Source: CAZCAC01 sp964496575 (lineage in GTDB: Bacteria > Planctomycetota > UBA1135 > GCA-002686595). Taken from it: a stretch of DNA of 41,531 bases. The notes under the pieces were generated by a model. That model saw only the letters and a list, made by a program, of their open reading frames with translations. It made no database searches and was not told the origin of the DNA. The stretch is from contig CAZCAC010000075.1 in NCBI GenBank assembly GCA_964496575.1, positions 1 to 41,531 on the forward strand. Direction: 5' to 3'. Both the position numbers and the translations under genes were made by a program. Shown piece after piece: positions 16,297 to 24,282 of the stretch (the stretch's first letter is position 1; the number at the start of each line of letters is the position of its first letter).

Positions 16297-16347
16297 CGCG
16301 GTAGCTCTCCTGGACCGGCACGGGCGGCCCTGGATCTCAACGCGTAG

Positions 16348-16353
16348 ATTGTA
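16348..16353 (-). promoter_or_regulatory. Possible -10 box upstream of the metal cluster
   Basis: On the minus strand TACAAT occurs about 50 bases before the start of the His-rich small gene. The same spot holds a direct repeat GTAGAT-T-GTAGAT (plus strand 16344-16356) that could be a regulator site. A matching -35 box at 17 bases is weak, so the call is tentative. No classical Zur or MntR palindrome is seen. Confidence 0.25.
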
Positions 16354-16404
16354 GATCGGGGCGGGGAGGCCGAGGAGACAATTCGGAAATCGCCCGCCGC
16401 TGCC

Positions 16405-18963
16405 TCACTCCGGCTCGAGTGCGGCGCGAACCCCGCTGGCGAGGGTCATCGTCGAGAAGGGCTTCTGGAGGAAGTTCACCCCCTCCTCCAGTACGCCGTG
16501 CTGGGCGATCACGTTGGCGGTATAGCCGGACATGAACAGCAGTCTGAGCTCCGGATATCGCTCGCGAAGCTGCTCGGCCAGCTCCCGCCCGTTCATCTCG
16601 GGCATGACCACGTCGGTCAACAAGAGGTCGATCTCGCCGGCGTACTCCTCGGCCAGCAGCATCGCCCGACGCGGCGTCCCGGCGACCAGTACTCGGTACC
16701 CCAGTTGCTCCAGCATCTGCGCCCCGAGCCGACGATTCGCCGCCTCGTCCTCGACCAGGAGGATCGTCTCGTCTCCGCCCTGGAGCGCTTCCTCGGTGGA
16801 TACCCGCGGTTTCTCTCCCTGCGAACCGCGATGCCGCGGCAGGAAGATGCGGAAGGTCGTGCCGGACCCCGACTCGCTGTAGACCTTCACGAATCCCCGG
16901 TTCTGCCTGATGATCCCGTAGGTGGTGGCCAGCCCCAGGCCGGTGCCCTTGCCGACGCCCTTGGTGGTGAAGAAGGGCTCGAAGAGGTGATCGAGGACCT
17001 CGTTCGGCATGCCGCAGCCGTTGTCACTAACCGTGAGCTCGATGTACTGGCCCGGGCTGAAGCTGGCGTGGTCGGCACAGTAGGCCTCGTCGATGGTGGT
17101 GTTCTTCGTCTCGATCGTGACCATGCCCACGCCGGTGATGGCGTCGCGCGCGTTCACGCAGAGGTTGGCCAGGATCTGATCGATCTGGCTGGGGTCGATT
17201 CGGAGCGGCCACAGATCGGGACCGGGCGACCACACCAGCTCGATGTCCTCACCGATCAGCCGCTGCATCATCCTCAGGGTCCCGGGCACCAGCTCGTTGA
17301 GGTCGAGGACCTCTGGCGAGACCGTCTGCTTGCGAGCGAACGCGAGGAGCTGGCGGGTGAGATCGGTGGAGCGCTGCGCGGCCTTGTCTATCTCCTCGAG
17401 GTTGGTGAACAGCGGGTCATCGGGGTCGACCTGCTCCATGGCCAGCTCGGTGTGTCCGAGGATGACGCCGAGCATGTTGTTGAAGTCGTGAGCCACCCCA
17501 CCCGCGAGGCGGCCCACCAGCTCCATTTTCTGCGCCTGCACGAGTTGCTCCTGCAGCTTCTCACGCTCGTCCTCCGCCTGTCGCCGTGGAGTGATGTCGA
17601 CCCCCAGTCCGACCAGGTGGGGCCGGCCGTCGAACTCCCGGAGCAGCCCCGTGAAGTAGTACGGGACCCGGCGTCCGTCCTTGGTGATCAGGCTCGCCTC
17701 GGCCTCCGCGAATCCTTCGGTGAAGACCTGCTGCATGCGCGTGGCGATCAGTTCTCGATCGGCGCCCTCGAAGAAATCCGGACCGTACATCCCGGCGAGA
17801 TCCTCGTCGGTGTACCCGGTCGCCTCGTACCAGGCCGAATTCCACTTCACGAAACGCTCTTCGTCGTAGACGTAGAAGAGCCCGGGCAGGCTGTTGATGT
17901 ACTCCTCGGAGAGCGCCTTCTCCTGGACGAGAGCCTCCTCGGCCTGCTTTCGCTCGGTGATGAAGCGCGCCTGCTGCAGGTTCTGCCAGGCGATGCTCGA
18001 GAGCTGATTGGCCATGGTGAAGAGGACCTGGGCGACCTTCTCGAACTGCTCGCGGGGCATCGAGGGGACCTCGTGGAAGGCCTCGATGAATTCCCTCTCG
18101 TCCGCCCCGATCTCCCGGGCGTACTCACGCATCGTCGCCTCGTCCTGGGCTTCGTTGCGCACCTGACCGATCAGCCAGTTGGCGAGGTGATGTCCCCCCA
18201 CCGAGATCCCCGCCCCCGCGTCCCAGAGTCCGCCGCTCATGCACGGCTGTACGGTGGGACCGCCGGGATGGAGGCTGCCCAGCACCTTGTCGGACTCGTA
18301 GCAGTTGGCGAGCCCCTTCTCCGTTCCACGGATGATGTCCTTGCACAGCCGGCAGAACTGGCTCGGATTGGTGATCGGCGTGCCATTCGGGTCCGTGATG
18401 ATCGAGGCCACCCCGGTGGCCTCGGCGAACTGATCCTGCAGCTGCTGGATGTCCTCCAGGTCGAACAGGTCGCCGAACGCGGGAGCCGCGCCGTCCCCCG
18501 ACGGCCGGGTGAGAGCCTCGATGCGCCGCTCGACCGCATCCTCGGTCCGCTTGCGCTCGGTGATGTTGCGCACGGCGCACTGGATCTCGCTCAGCTCGCC
18601 GTCCGGGGTGTAGAGGAGCGTCCCCACAGTCTCCACCCAGATGTAGTTGCCATTCCGGTGCCTCGAGCGGTGACGGACGCGGTACTGCCCCGCGCGCCGC
18701 TCCACCGCGTCGGTGAGAGCCGCCAGGGCGGCTCCGATGTCGTCGGGATGCACGTAGTCGGCGGCGCGCGTGCCGATCAGCTCCTCCTGCTCGAACCCCA
18801 TCAGGCGCCGGCAGGACGGACTGACGTAGAGGATTGTGCTGTCGGGAAGGTGCCGCGAGACGATGTCGCGCATGTTCTCGACGAGCAGGTGGCGCTCCGC
18901 TTCACTCTCGCGAAGGGCGTCCTGGGTCGATCGCCGCTCCTGGTTGTCGGTCGGCTTCGTCAT
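16405..18963 (-). CDS. Hybrid histidine kinase with PAS, PocR and receiver domains
   Basis: This protein of about 852 aa has, in order, a PAS domain (about residues 20-140), a PocR-type sensory domain (about 165-335), a second PAS (about 345-450), HisKA with phospho-acceptor H492 in GGVAHDFNN, a HATPase domain (N-box and G-boxes GNGTG-type near VGKGTGLGL), and a C-terminal receiver with phospho-acceptor D784 in LLTDVVMPEMNG. The PocR part has conserved Cys (CRLCKD, NCYE, QPCMSG), which may bind metal or a small molecule. No transmembrane helix is seen, so it senses an internal signal. No separate output regulator lies beside it. ATG 18963 is preferred to GTG 18975. Confidence 0.92.
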   Translation of the reverse strand: MTKPTDNQERRSTQDALRESEAERHLLVENMRDIVSRHLPDSTILYVSPSCRRLMGFEQEELIGTRAADYVHPDDIGAALAALTDAVERRAGQYRVRHRSRHRNGNYIWVETVGTLLYTPDGELSEIQCAVRNITERKRTEDAVERRIEALTRPSGDGAAPAFGDLFDLEDIQQLQDQFAEATGVASIITDPNGTPITNPSQFCRLCKDIIRGTEKGLANCYESDKVLGSLHPGGPTVQPCMSGGLWDAGAGISVGGHHLANWLIGQVRNEAQDEATMREYAREIGADEREFIEAFHEVPSMPREQFEKVAQVLFTMANQLSSIAWQNLQQARFITERKQAEEALVQEKALSEEYINSLPGLFYVYDEERFVKWNSAWYEATGYTDEDLAGMYGPDFFEGADRELIATRMQQVFTEGFAEAEASLITKDGRRVPYYFTGLLREFDGRPHLVGLGVDITPRRQAEDEREKLQEQLVQAQKMELVGRLAGGVAHDFNNMLGVILGHTELAMEQVDPDDPLFTNLEEIDKAAQRSTDLTRQLLAFARKQTVSPEVLDLNELVPGTLRMMQRLIGEDIELVWSPGPDLWPLRIDPSQIDQILANLCVNARDAITGVGMVTIETKNTTIDEAYCADHASFSPGQYIELTVSDNGCGMPNEVLDHLFEPFFTTKGVGKGTGLGLATTYGIIRQNRGFVKVYSESGSGTTFRIFLPRHRGSQGEKPRVSTEEALQGGDETILLVEDEAANRRLGAQMLEQLGYRVLVAGTPRRAMLLAEEYAGEIDLLLTDVVMPEMNGRELAEQLRERYPELRLLFMSGYTANVIAQHGVLEEGVNFLQKPFSTMTLASGVRAALEPE

Positions 18964-19178
18964 CGGCGTCACCACGGCACACGCTGGGGCAGGTCACCGT
19001 TCGGCTAGCGCGGCATCTTACCGAGATCCGGAGTCGATCAGTACCCGGGGCTCGTTCTCGGTGGCGGGCAGGAGGTTCGGAGTCGAGGATCCGGTTCCCT
19101 GGAATGTCCGACCTTCCGGAGGATCCTGGGCCGACCAGGACGGCTCGCAGCGGATCGGTGTCACCCCGAGCAGGGCCG

Positions 19179-20777
19179 CTACTCGTCCTCCAGCGGCTCC
19201 CACTCCGCGAACGAGTCGGGGTGCACCAGCACCTGCGGATCGGAGGTGTAGCACTCGTGAGCGTTGTAGTACCAGCCGAGGTACTCCGAGTCGCCGCCCC
19301 CCTGGGTGGTGATCAGGAAGCGGTTGGAGAGATCCCCGATCGCCAGCGCACGATCGCGCGGCGAGGCCTTGTCTCCCGCCTGTGGGTCGATCGGGATCCA
19401 GCCGTAGTTCGGCAGCCAGATCTCCGGCCAGCGGTGGTAGACGTCGTCGAGACTGGCGTCGTCCCCGCGCACGACGATCGCCCCGACGTAGCGCGCCGGC
19501 AGTCCCGCCGCGCGGCACAGGGCGACGAAGCTGAAGGTGTACTCCGAGCAGGAGCCGGTGCCCCGCTTCAGGACGACCGGGGCGACGTTCCAGCCGCCGG
19601 TCAGCTCGTACTCGAGCGCGCCCCGCACGTGATCGAAGATGCGGCGGGCGGCGTAGTACGGATTCTGCTCGTCGCCGACGAGCTTTGCGGCCAGCTCGGC
19701 GATGTACGGGTCGGCGGTGAGATACTTGCTGCCGTCGGTCGTGTAGCGCTCGCGCAGCTCCGCGGGGATGTCGGCGAGGGTGCCGCAGCGATCGGGGAAG
19801 ATGAAGTAGCGGATGGCGGAGATCTCCGCCTCGACCTGCATCACCGAGTGCAGGCGGCTGCCGGAGGGAGCGTTCTCGAAGTGGAAGGCGCGCACCGGCT
19901 GCCGCCAGCGATCCTCGCGGGGAACGCTGGTGGCGGGCTCGAAGGTCGTGGAGAGCACCTTCTGCTGCGGCATCTGCTGAGGTACGGCGATGAAGACGTC
20001 GAGGCTCTTCAGCAGTCCCGGGCCCTGCACGGTCGTCTCGTGGGTGAAGGTGACGCGCGCCCGGCGCTGGTCGGCGAGGCGGTAGAGCTCGTCGTCCTGC
20101 CGCACGACCCGGTACACGGTGTCGTGCTGGTAGTCGACGACCCACAGCTGCTCGCCGTCCCAGGCCATCCCGCGCACGTGCGGCCCGGGCGTGCCGGCGA
20201 CGATCAGGACGTCGCCGCTCTCCGGATCGATCATGTAGAGCTCGTCGGTGGTGCGATCGGAGCTCCAGAGGTAGGTGCCGTCGAAGGCGAGGCCGTTGGC
20301 CGATTTCGCCGGCGCGACGAGCGTCTTGACGGCCGTGCCGTCGGAGAGATCGAGGCGGGCGATCTCCTTCGACCGATCGTCCCCGACCCAGAGCGTCTCG
20401 CCGTCCCAGGTGAGCCCTTCGGGGCGACCGAGCGGCGAGTCGACCGCGCGCAGGATGGTGCCGTCGGCGGGGTCGACCTGGAAGACCTTCCGCTGCTCGC
20501 GGTCGACGTTCCAGAGGTACTCACCGTCCCAGGCGAGCCCGGCGGGGCGGTAGCCGGGCGAGGGGATCTCGCGCTGCACCTCGCCGCTCTTCGGGTCGAG
20601 CGCGTAGAGACGGTCGGTGCCGTAGTCGGCGACCCACAGCCTCTCGCCGTCGAAGGCCGCGCCCGTGGGCAGGCTGCCCGGCGTGGGGAACGAGTGGGTG
20701 ACCTCGCCGGTGTGCGCGACGAGCGCCGGGGAGAGCAGGGGAAGGACGAGGATGGTGAGCAGGTGGTGGCGCGGCAT
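19179..20777 (-). CDS. Secreted beta-propeller/transglutaminase-like fusion protein
   Basis: This 532-aa protein starts at 20777 because GAAGGAGGT lies just upstream and a signal peptide follows (LLTILVLPLLSPALVA). Residues about 25-250 are five to six repeats of the form GLAWDGEYLW.VD, a propeller like glutamine cyclotransferase or NHL proteins. Residues about 330-500 are a transglutaminase-like cysteine protease fold with C410 in GSCSEY, H448 in VYHRW and D464 in IPIDPQ, so the triad is intact. It may cleave or cross-link proteins or amides outside the cytoplasm, with the propeller acting in binding. The combination in one chain is uncommon. Confidence 0.85.
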   Translation of the reverse strand: MPRHHLLTILVLPLLSPALVAHTGEVTHSFPTPGSLPTGAAFDGERLWVADYGTDRLYALDPKSGEVQREIPSPGYRPAGLAWDGEYLWNVDREQRKVFQVDPADGTILRAVDSPLGRPEGLTWDGETLWVGDDRSKEIARLDLSDGTAVKTLVAPAKSANGLAFDGTYLWSSDRTTDELYMIDPESGDVLIVAGTPGPHVRGMAWDGEQLWVVDYQHDTVYRVVRQDDELYRLADQRRARVTFTHETTVQGPGLLKSLDVFIAVPQQMPQQKVLSTTFEPATSVPREDRWRQPVRAFHFENAPSGSRLHSVMQVEAEISAIRYFIFPDRCGTLADIPAELRERYTTDGSKYLTADPYIAELAAKLVGDEQNPYYAARRIFDHVRGALEYELTGGWNVAPVVLKRGTGSCSEYTFSFVALCRAAGLPARYVGAIVVRGDDASLDDVYHRWPEIWLPNYGWIPIDPQAGDKASPRDRALAIGDLSNRFLITTQGGGDSEYLGWYYNAHECYTSDPQVLVHPDSFAEWEPLEDE

Positions 20778-20918
20778 GGGGACCTCCTTCGCGGCTGGGC
20801 CCCGAGGGTAAGCGCTCCGGCCCGGGCGGGCCACCTTCACGGCCATGTTGGCGTCTTCTCGGTTTGTCGTTGCCGGAGCAGGAGGAGGGAGATATCACGA
20901 ATCTCGAGGGACGACGAT

Positions 20919-21542
20919 ATGCACGGTTTCACCAGCAGCGGACGGACGCAATGCCTGGTCATGGCTGCGACCTCGCTCGCGCTCGCCGCGTGCGCTGGCC
21001 CCACCGCGAAGGACCCAGTGCCGGAACCCCCGGAACCCCTGGCCGAGGTGATCTGGAGTGACCCCGTCGACGGGCTCGCGCTCGGGATCGAACGGCGAGG
21101 ACCGGTGATCTTCGCTCGGGGGGAGGTGGACGTCGACGCCACGGTCAGGGTCCACCTCAGGAACGAGGGGACGGACGAGCTGATCTGGTCCGACTCCTGG
21201 CGCGTGTGGACGATCTGGTTCGGGGGCTCGGCGTTCGAGCCGCCGAAGCCCTTCACGGATCCCATGCCTCCTCCCGTGATCGGTGATCCTCGCCGGCTCG
21301 CTCCCGGCGAGGAGTACATCATCGAGAGGCCGATCGTCCGAGCCTTCGTGCTCTGGCCACCGGTGCCCGCCGGTGACTACGTCATCGCCGTCTCTTACGA
21401 CCCCGGGACCCTTCGCACGCTCAGCAGGGGCGACGGCGCGAGCGAAGTCCGGCCGTTCGATGTTCCGGGTTTCTGGACGGGCCGGGCTACCACCCCGGAG
21501 ATCGTGGTTCTGGTCGAGAATTCGCCACGTACTGGGTCTTGA
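20919..21542 (+). CDS. Lipoprotein of unknown function
   Basis: This 207-aa protein has a lipobox LALAAC at residues 20-25, so it is probably anchored in a membrane by lipid. The mature part is beta-rich and Pro-rich and resembles a single immunoglobulin-like fold (VRVHLRNEGTDELIWSDSW..., PAGDYVIAVSYDPG). No enzyme motif is seen. The ATG at 20919 follows GAGGG at 20906-20910. The frame stays open far upstream, but that part is the mirror of other genes. It is divergent from the propeller/transglutaminase gene with 141 bases between the starts, which must hold both promoters. Confidence 0.75.
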   Translation: MHGFTSSGRTQCLVMAATSLALAACAGPTAKDPVPEPPEPLAEVIWSDPVDGLALGIERRGPVIFARGEVDVDATVRVHLRNEGTDELIWSDSWRVWTIWFGGSAFEPPKPFTDPMPPPVIGDPRRLAPGEEYIIERPIVRAFVLWPPVPAGDYVIAVSYDPGTLRTLSRGDGASEVRPFDVPGFWTGRATTPEIVVLVENSPRTGS

Positions 21543-21603
21543 TCTCCAGGGCGCCGTCGCGGTCCCCAGGTACTTCCGTCACCGGGCTCGAGTGCCAGCG
21601 GAT

Positions 21604-21774
21604 TCAGTCGTCGGTCTCCGGACCCGGATCGATGCCGCGGCGGATTTTCTCCATCCGCTCCATGTGCCGCTGCGTCATCTTGGTCAGCGCCGTGATCGTC
21701 CCGCCGATGATGGCGATGATCGCGACCCAGCCGAACCAGGGGATCTCTTCGACGATCTCTTCGAGGACTTGCAT
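21604..21774 (-). CDS. Small single-helix membrane peptide
   Basis: This 56-aa ORF encodes an acidic amphipathic start (MQVLEEIVEEIPWF), one hydrophobic helix (GWVAIIAIIGGTITALT) and a charged, basic-then-acidic tail (KMTQRHMERMEKIRRG then DPGPETDD). The layout is like small PspB-type or other regulatory membrane peptides, although no family is recognised. It lies 82 bases after the stop of the LamG-like gene on the same strand. The strong amphipathic organisation and lack of the Arg/Pro bias seen in shadow ORFs make it likely to be real. Confidence 0.65.
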   Translation of the reverse strand: MQVLEEIVEEIPWFGWVAIIAIIGGTITALTKMTQRHMERMEKIRRGIDPGPETDD

Positions 21775-21856
21775 GGGATAAACTCTCTCGGTTCCGATCT
21801 CCTGCGTCCGGGGCGCTCGAGTATTCGACGGATTCTAGCTTCGGGTGAACGCGGAC

Positions 21857-23512
21857 TCACTCCTCGTGAAAGGAGATCGCAAACAGCTCGCGGCGAGACC
21901 AGGGGTTGCGCCAGCCCCTCGTGCTCCGGAAGAGCTCCGGGAGCGCCTCGTGGACGATCGCCAGGCTGGCGATGCGGGAGAGGGTGCCGTGGGCGTCGGC
22001 GTAGAAAGCGCTCGGTTCGAAGCGTTCCCGCTCCATCAGACCGGCCGTGGCACGCTCCAGGGCGGCCTCGACCTCGTCGCGCCGGTGGTCGGTGCGCACG
22101 AAGAGGTGGGCGAGCACCCAAAGCGCATCCATGTGTCCGTAGTTGAAGTGGCCGTCGAAGGAGCCGTCGGGCTGCTGCAGGGCGAGCGTCGTGTCGATCA
22201 CCCGTTCGGGCAGCGGCAGCGGACGGCCCATCGCCGCGTAGACCGGCCAGATGTGGAACGCGCCGCCGAGCCCCTCCAGGGTCCGTCCCCACGGCACGCC
22301 GCGACGCCAGTAGCCGGTCGCGGGATCCACCTCGGCATCGAACCAGGTGAAGAAGGCCTCGCGCCAGGGCTCGGGGGTCTCCGGCGAGCAGGCGATCGGC
22401 AACCCCGCGCCCCAGATGTCGTGCGACGCGCCCCAGGGACGATCCCAGCGCAGACCGTCGAGCCACGCGGGAATACGCTCGATCTCGCGGTAGGGACGCA
22501 GCAGCTCGGGGCTCTTCCGGTGGGAGCCACCGAGCATCTTCACCGCGCCGGTCGCGTGGCAGAAGGCGTGCGTCGCGCAGTGGCCGGTGCGGTGGCGGAA
22601 GGTCCCGTCCTCGTTCTGGCAGGAGTCGATGTAGCCGAGCCACGCCGTTCGTTGTTCCTCGGTGATCGCCAGGTCGTCGCACATCCAGCGGATCCAGGCG
22701 AGATCCACGGACGCGTAGAGGTCGGGGCTCTGCCCCGGGCGCAGGGCGTAGGCGCCGTAGGACTCGCCCGCGACCTCGAGCGTCTTCGACCAGGGGCGAG
22801 TCGCCTCTCGCACCACGTCGAGATTCCACGGTGGCGCGAGCAGGGCGGGCGCTGCTGTGAGTACACCGGCGTCGATCGAGAGGTCGGCGATGATCCCGTC
22901 GAACGCGTGCCGTTTTCCGCCGGCACGACAGCCGAGGTGGATCGGTAGCTCGGCGGCGAAGAGGCGGCGCGGTACACCCAGTGCCGTGGCACGGACGACC
23001 TCGCCCTCGACGAGGAGCTGCATGCTCCGCCCCGGATCGAACGCGAAGCCGACCTCGAGGCGTTTTCCCGTCGGGAGTGGCTCGGGCGAACGGATCTCGC
23101 GCGCCTCGCGCGGCCAGCTGCCGCTCGCGCTGGCGGTGAAGTAGAGGTGTCCGGAGGGAAAGAGGCCCAGCTCGAAGGAACGGCCGCCTTCGACGAGCTG
23201 CCAGCGGCCGACGATCCCCGCCTTGTCGCGCGGATGCCGGCTCACCACGATCGTCGCGCGCAGTGTCACTGCGCCCGCGAGTCGGGGGAGGACCTCGGGT
23301 GTGAAGGTGGCCACGCTCGCCTCGCTCTCGCGAAAGCGCAGGCCCCCTCCCCCATCGTCGGGGACCCACTCGGGGCGGCGTCCCGCGGAGCGATCCGGAG
23401 GTCCGAGTCGAAGGGCCTCGACTGCATCGCCGCTCCACGAGAGGAGCGGTGTCTGCGCGACAGCGTTCGGCGCGAAGAGGAGTGCCAGCAGAATCGGCAG
23501 GGCGCGCTTCAT
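21857..23512 (-). CDS. Secreted protein with LamG-like and alpha-toroid-like domains
   Basis: This 551-aa protein starts at 23512, where a signal peptide begins (MKRALPILLALLFAPNAVAQ). Residues about 20-240 look like a concanavalin/LamG jelly roll (RATIVVSRHPRDKAGIVGRW..., FELGLFPSGHLYF, FDGIIADLSID). Residues about 260-550 are alpha-helical with repeats that resemble an alpha/alpha toroid, such as CQNEDGTFRHRTGH and LALQQPDGSFDGHFNYGH, as in prenyltransferase-like or glycan-acting proteins. Several His and Cys lie in these repeats. It may act on polysaccharide, but no catalytic motif is certain. Its start codon is only 24 bases from that of the divergent phosphatase gene. Confidence 0.72.
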   Translation of the reverse strand: MKRALPILLALLFAPNAVAQTPLLSWSGDAVEALRLGPPDRSAGRRPEWVPDDGGGGLRFRESEASVATFTPEVLPRLAGAVTLRATIVVSRHPRDKAGIVGRWQLVEGGRSFELGLFPSGHLYFTASASGSWPREAREIRSPEPLPTGKRLEVGFAFDPGRSMQLLVEGEVVRATALGVPRRLFAAELPIHLGCRAGGKRHAFDGIIADLSIDAGVLTAAPALLAPPWNLDVVREATRPWSKTLEVAGESYGAYALRPGQSPDLYASVDLAWIRWMCDDLAITEEQRTAWLGYIDSCQNEDGTFRHRTGHCATHAFCHATGAVKMLGGSHRKSPELLRPYREIERIPAWLDGLRWDRPWGASHDIWGAGLPIACSPETPEPWREAFFTWFDAEVDPATGYWRRGVPWGRTLEGLGGAFHIWPVYAAMGRPLPLPERVIDTTLALQQPDGSFDGHFNYGHMDALWVLAHLFVRTDHRRDEVEAALERATAGLMERERFEPSAFYADAHGTLSRIASLAIVHEALPELFRSTRGWRNPWSRRELFAISFHEE

Positions 23513-23536
23513 GATCGATAGGGTAACCTGACCGCC

Positions 23537-24181
23537 ATGGTCACCGGAGAAGGAAACGCCCTGCTGGACGCGTACGTCGCCGATCGCCTTTCGGAGCGCG
23601 AGCTGATCGATGCCGCCCGCCTCGCCGAGCTCGACGCTCTGGCCGTGATCGTCGCCGAAAGAGGGAAGGCGGGTGTCGTGCGCATGATCTTCGTCTGTAC
23701 GCACAACTCGCGCCGCAGTCACCTCACGCAAATCTGGGCGCAGGTGGCAGCTGTGAGTTTCGGCCTCGAGCGGGTCGAGACGTACTCCGGCGGCACCGAG
23801 GCGACCGCCTTTCACCCGAACGCCATCGATGCGCTACGGCGCGCGGGGTTCGATATCGAGGTCGGGACGCCGGGGGACAACCCGGTGTACACGGTGCGGG
23901 GTCACGCGGAGACCGGGCCGATGCGCTGCTTCTCCAAGGTCGTCTCCGACGTGACGAACCCCGACTCCGAGTTCATTGCGGTGATGACCTGTGCCGACGC
24001 GGATCGCGCATGCCCGATCGTCCCGGGTGCGGCGCTGCGCGTGCCGCTCCGGTACGAGGATCCCAAGGCCTTCGACGGCACGGATCGCGAGGCGGAGGCG
24101 TACGACGAGCGCTGCGCGCAGATCGCCCGCGAGATGCTCTACCTCTTCGGGCGCGCCGGCGTGGCGTTCGCCAAGGACTGA
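23537..24181 (+). CDS. Low-molecular-weight phosphatase-like / arsenate reductase-like protein
   Basis: This 214-aa protein has an N-terminal helical extension of about 48 residues and then a low-molecular-weight tyrosine phosphatase fold. The P-loop is C54-THNSR-R60, the CX5R motif, followed by SH. A family-type segment MTCADADRACP lies near residues 150-160, and YEDPKAFDGT near 180. Such proteins are annotated as protein-tyrosine-phosphatases; arsenate reduction is an alternative, but no arsenic genes are nearby. It is cytoplasmic. The start is the first ATG after the divergent gene, with only a weak AGGG upstream, yet the extension looks conserved in kind. Confidence 0.82.
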   Translation: MVTGEGNALLDAYVADRLSERELIDAARLAELDALAVIVAERGKAGVVRMIFVCTHNSRRSHLTQIWAQVAAVSFGLERVETYSGGTEATAFHPNAIDALRRAGFDIEVGTPGDNPVYTVRGHAETGPMRCFSKVVSDVTNPDSEFIAVMTCADADRACPIVPGAALRVPLRYEDPKAFDGTDREAEAYDERCAQIAREMLYLFGRAGVAFAKD

Positions 24182-24273
24182 CGGGACTGACCCCTTGCCG
24201 GCGTGGCGTTCGCCGCAGGCGGACGCCCAGTCGCCAGTGGTCATTCCCCTCCGCCTTCGCCAAACGCCACGCC
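24155..24273. repeat. Repeated and inverted 11-18 bp motif between convergent genes
   Basis: GCCGGCGTGGCGTTCGCC occurs at 24155-24172, at the end of the phosphatase gene, and again exactly at 24197-24214. AACGCCACGCC at 24263-24273 is the exact inverse complement of GGCGTGGCGTT at 24200-24210. The second copy and its inverse could form a stem with a 52-base loop between two convergent genes and serve as a two-way terminator. It could also be a dispersed intergenic repeat. Confidence 0.5.
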
Positions 24274-24282
24274 ACCCCGCAA

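Noticed and set aside
15689..16321. A 210-aa minus-strand frame overlapping the small His-rich gene
   Set aside because: It is Arg/Pro/Ser-rich with no hydrophobic or metal-binding segment, whereas the other frame has a membrane helix, a His tract and CLICH with a ribosome site.
16498..19008. An 836-aa plus-strand frame opposite the hybrid histidine kinase
   Set aside because: Composition is dominated by Arg/Leu/Gly/Asp/Val/His without motifs, while the minus strand shows full PAS, PocR, HisKA, ATPase and receiver motifs.
18834..20918. Upstream extension of the lipoprotein frame
   Set aside because: The lipobox and ribosome site place the start at 20919; the upstream part is the mirror of the propeller/transglutaminase gene.
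24155..24273. The spacer repeats as a CRISPR array
   Set aside because: Only two direct copies are present, one inside a gene, with no regular spacers and no cas genes.
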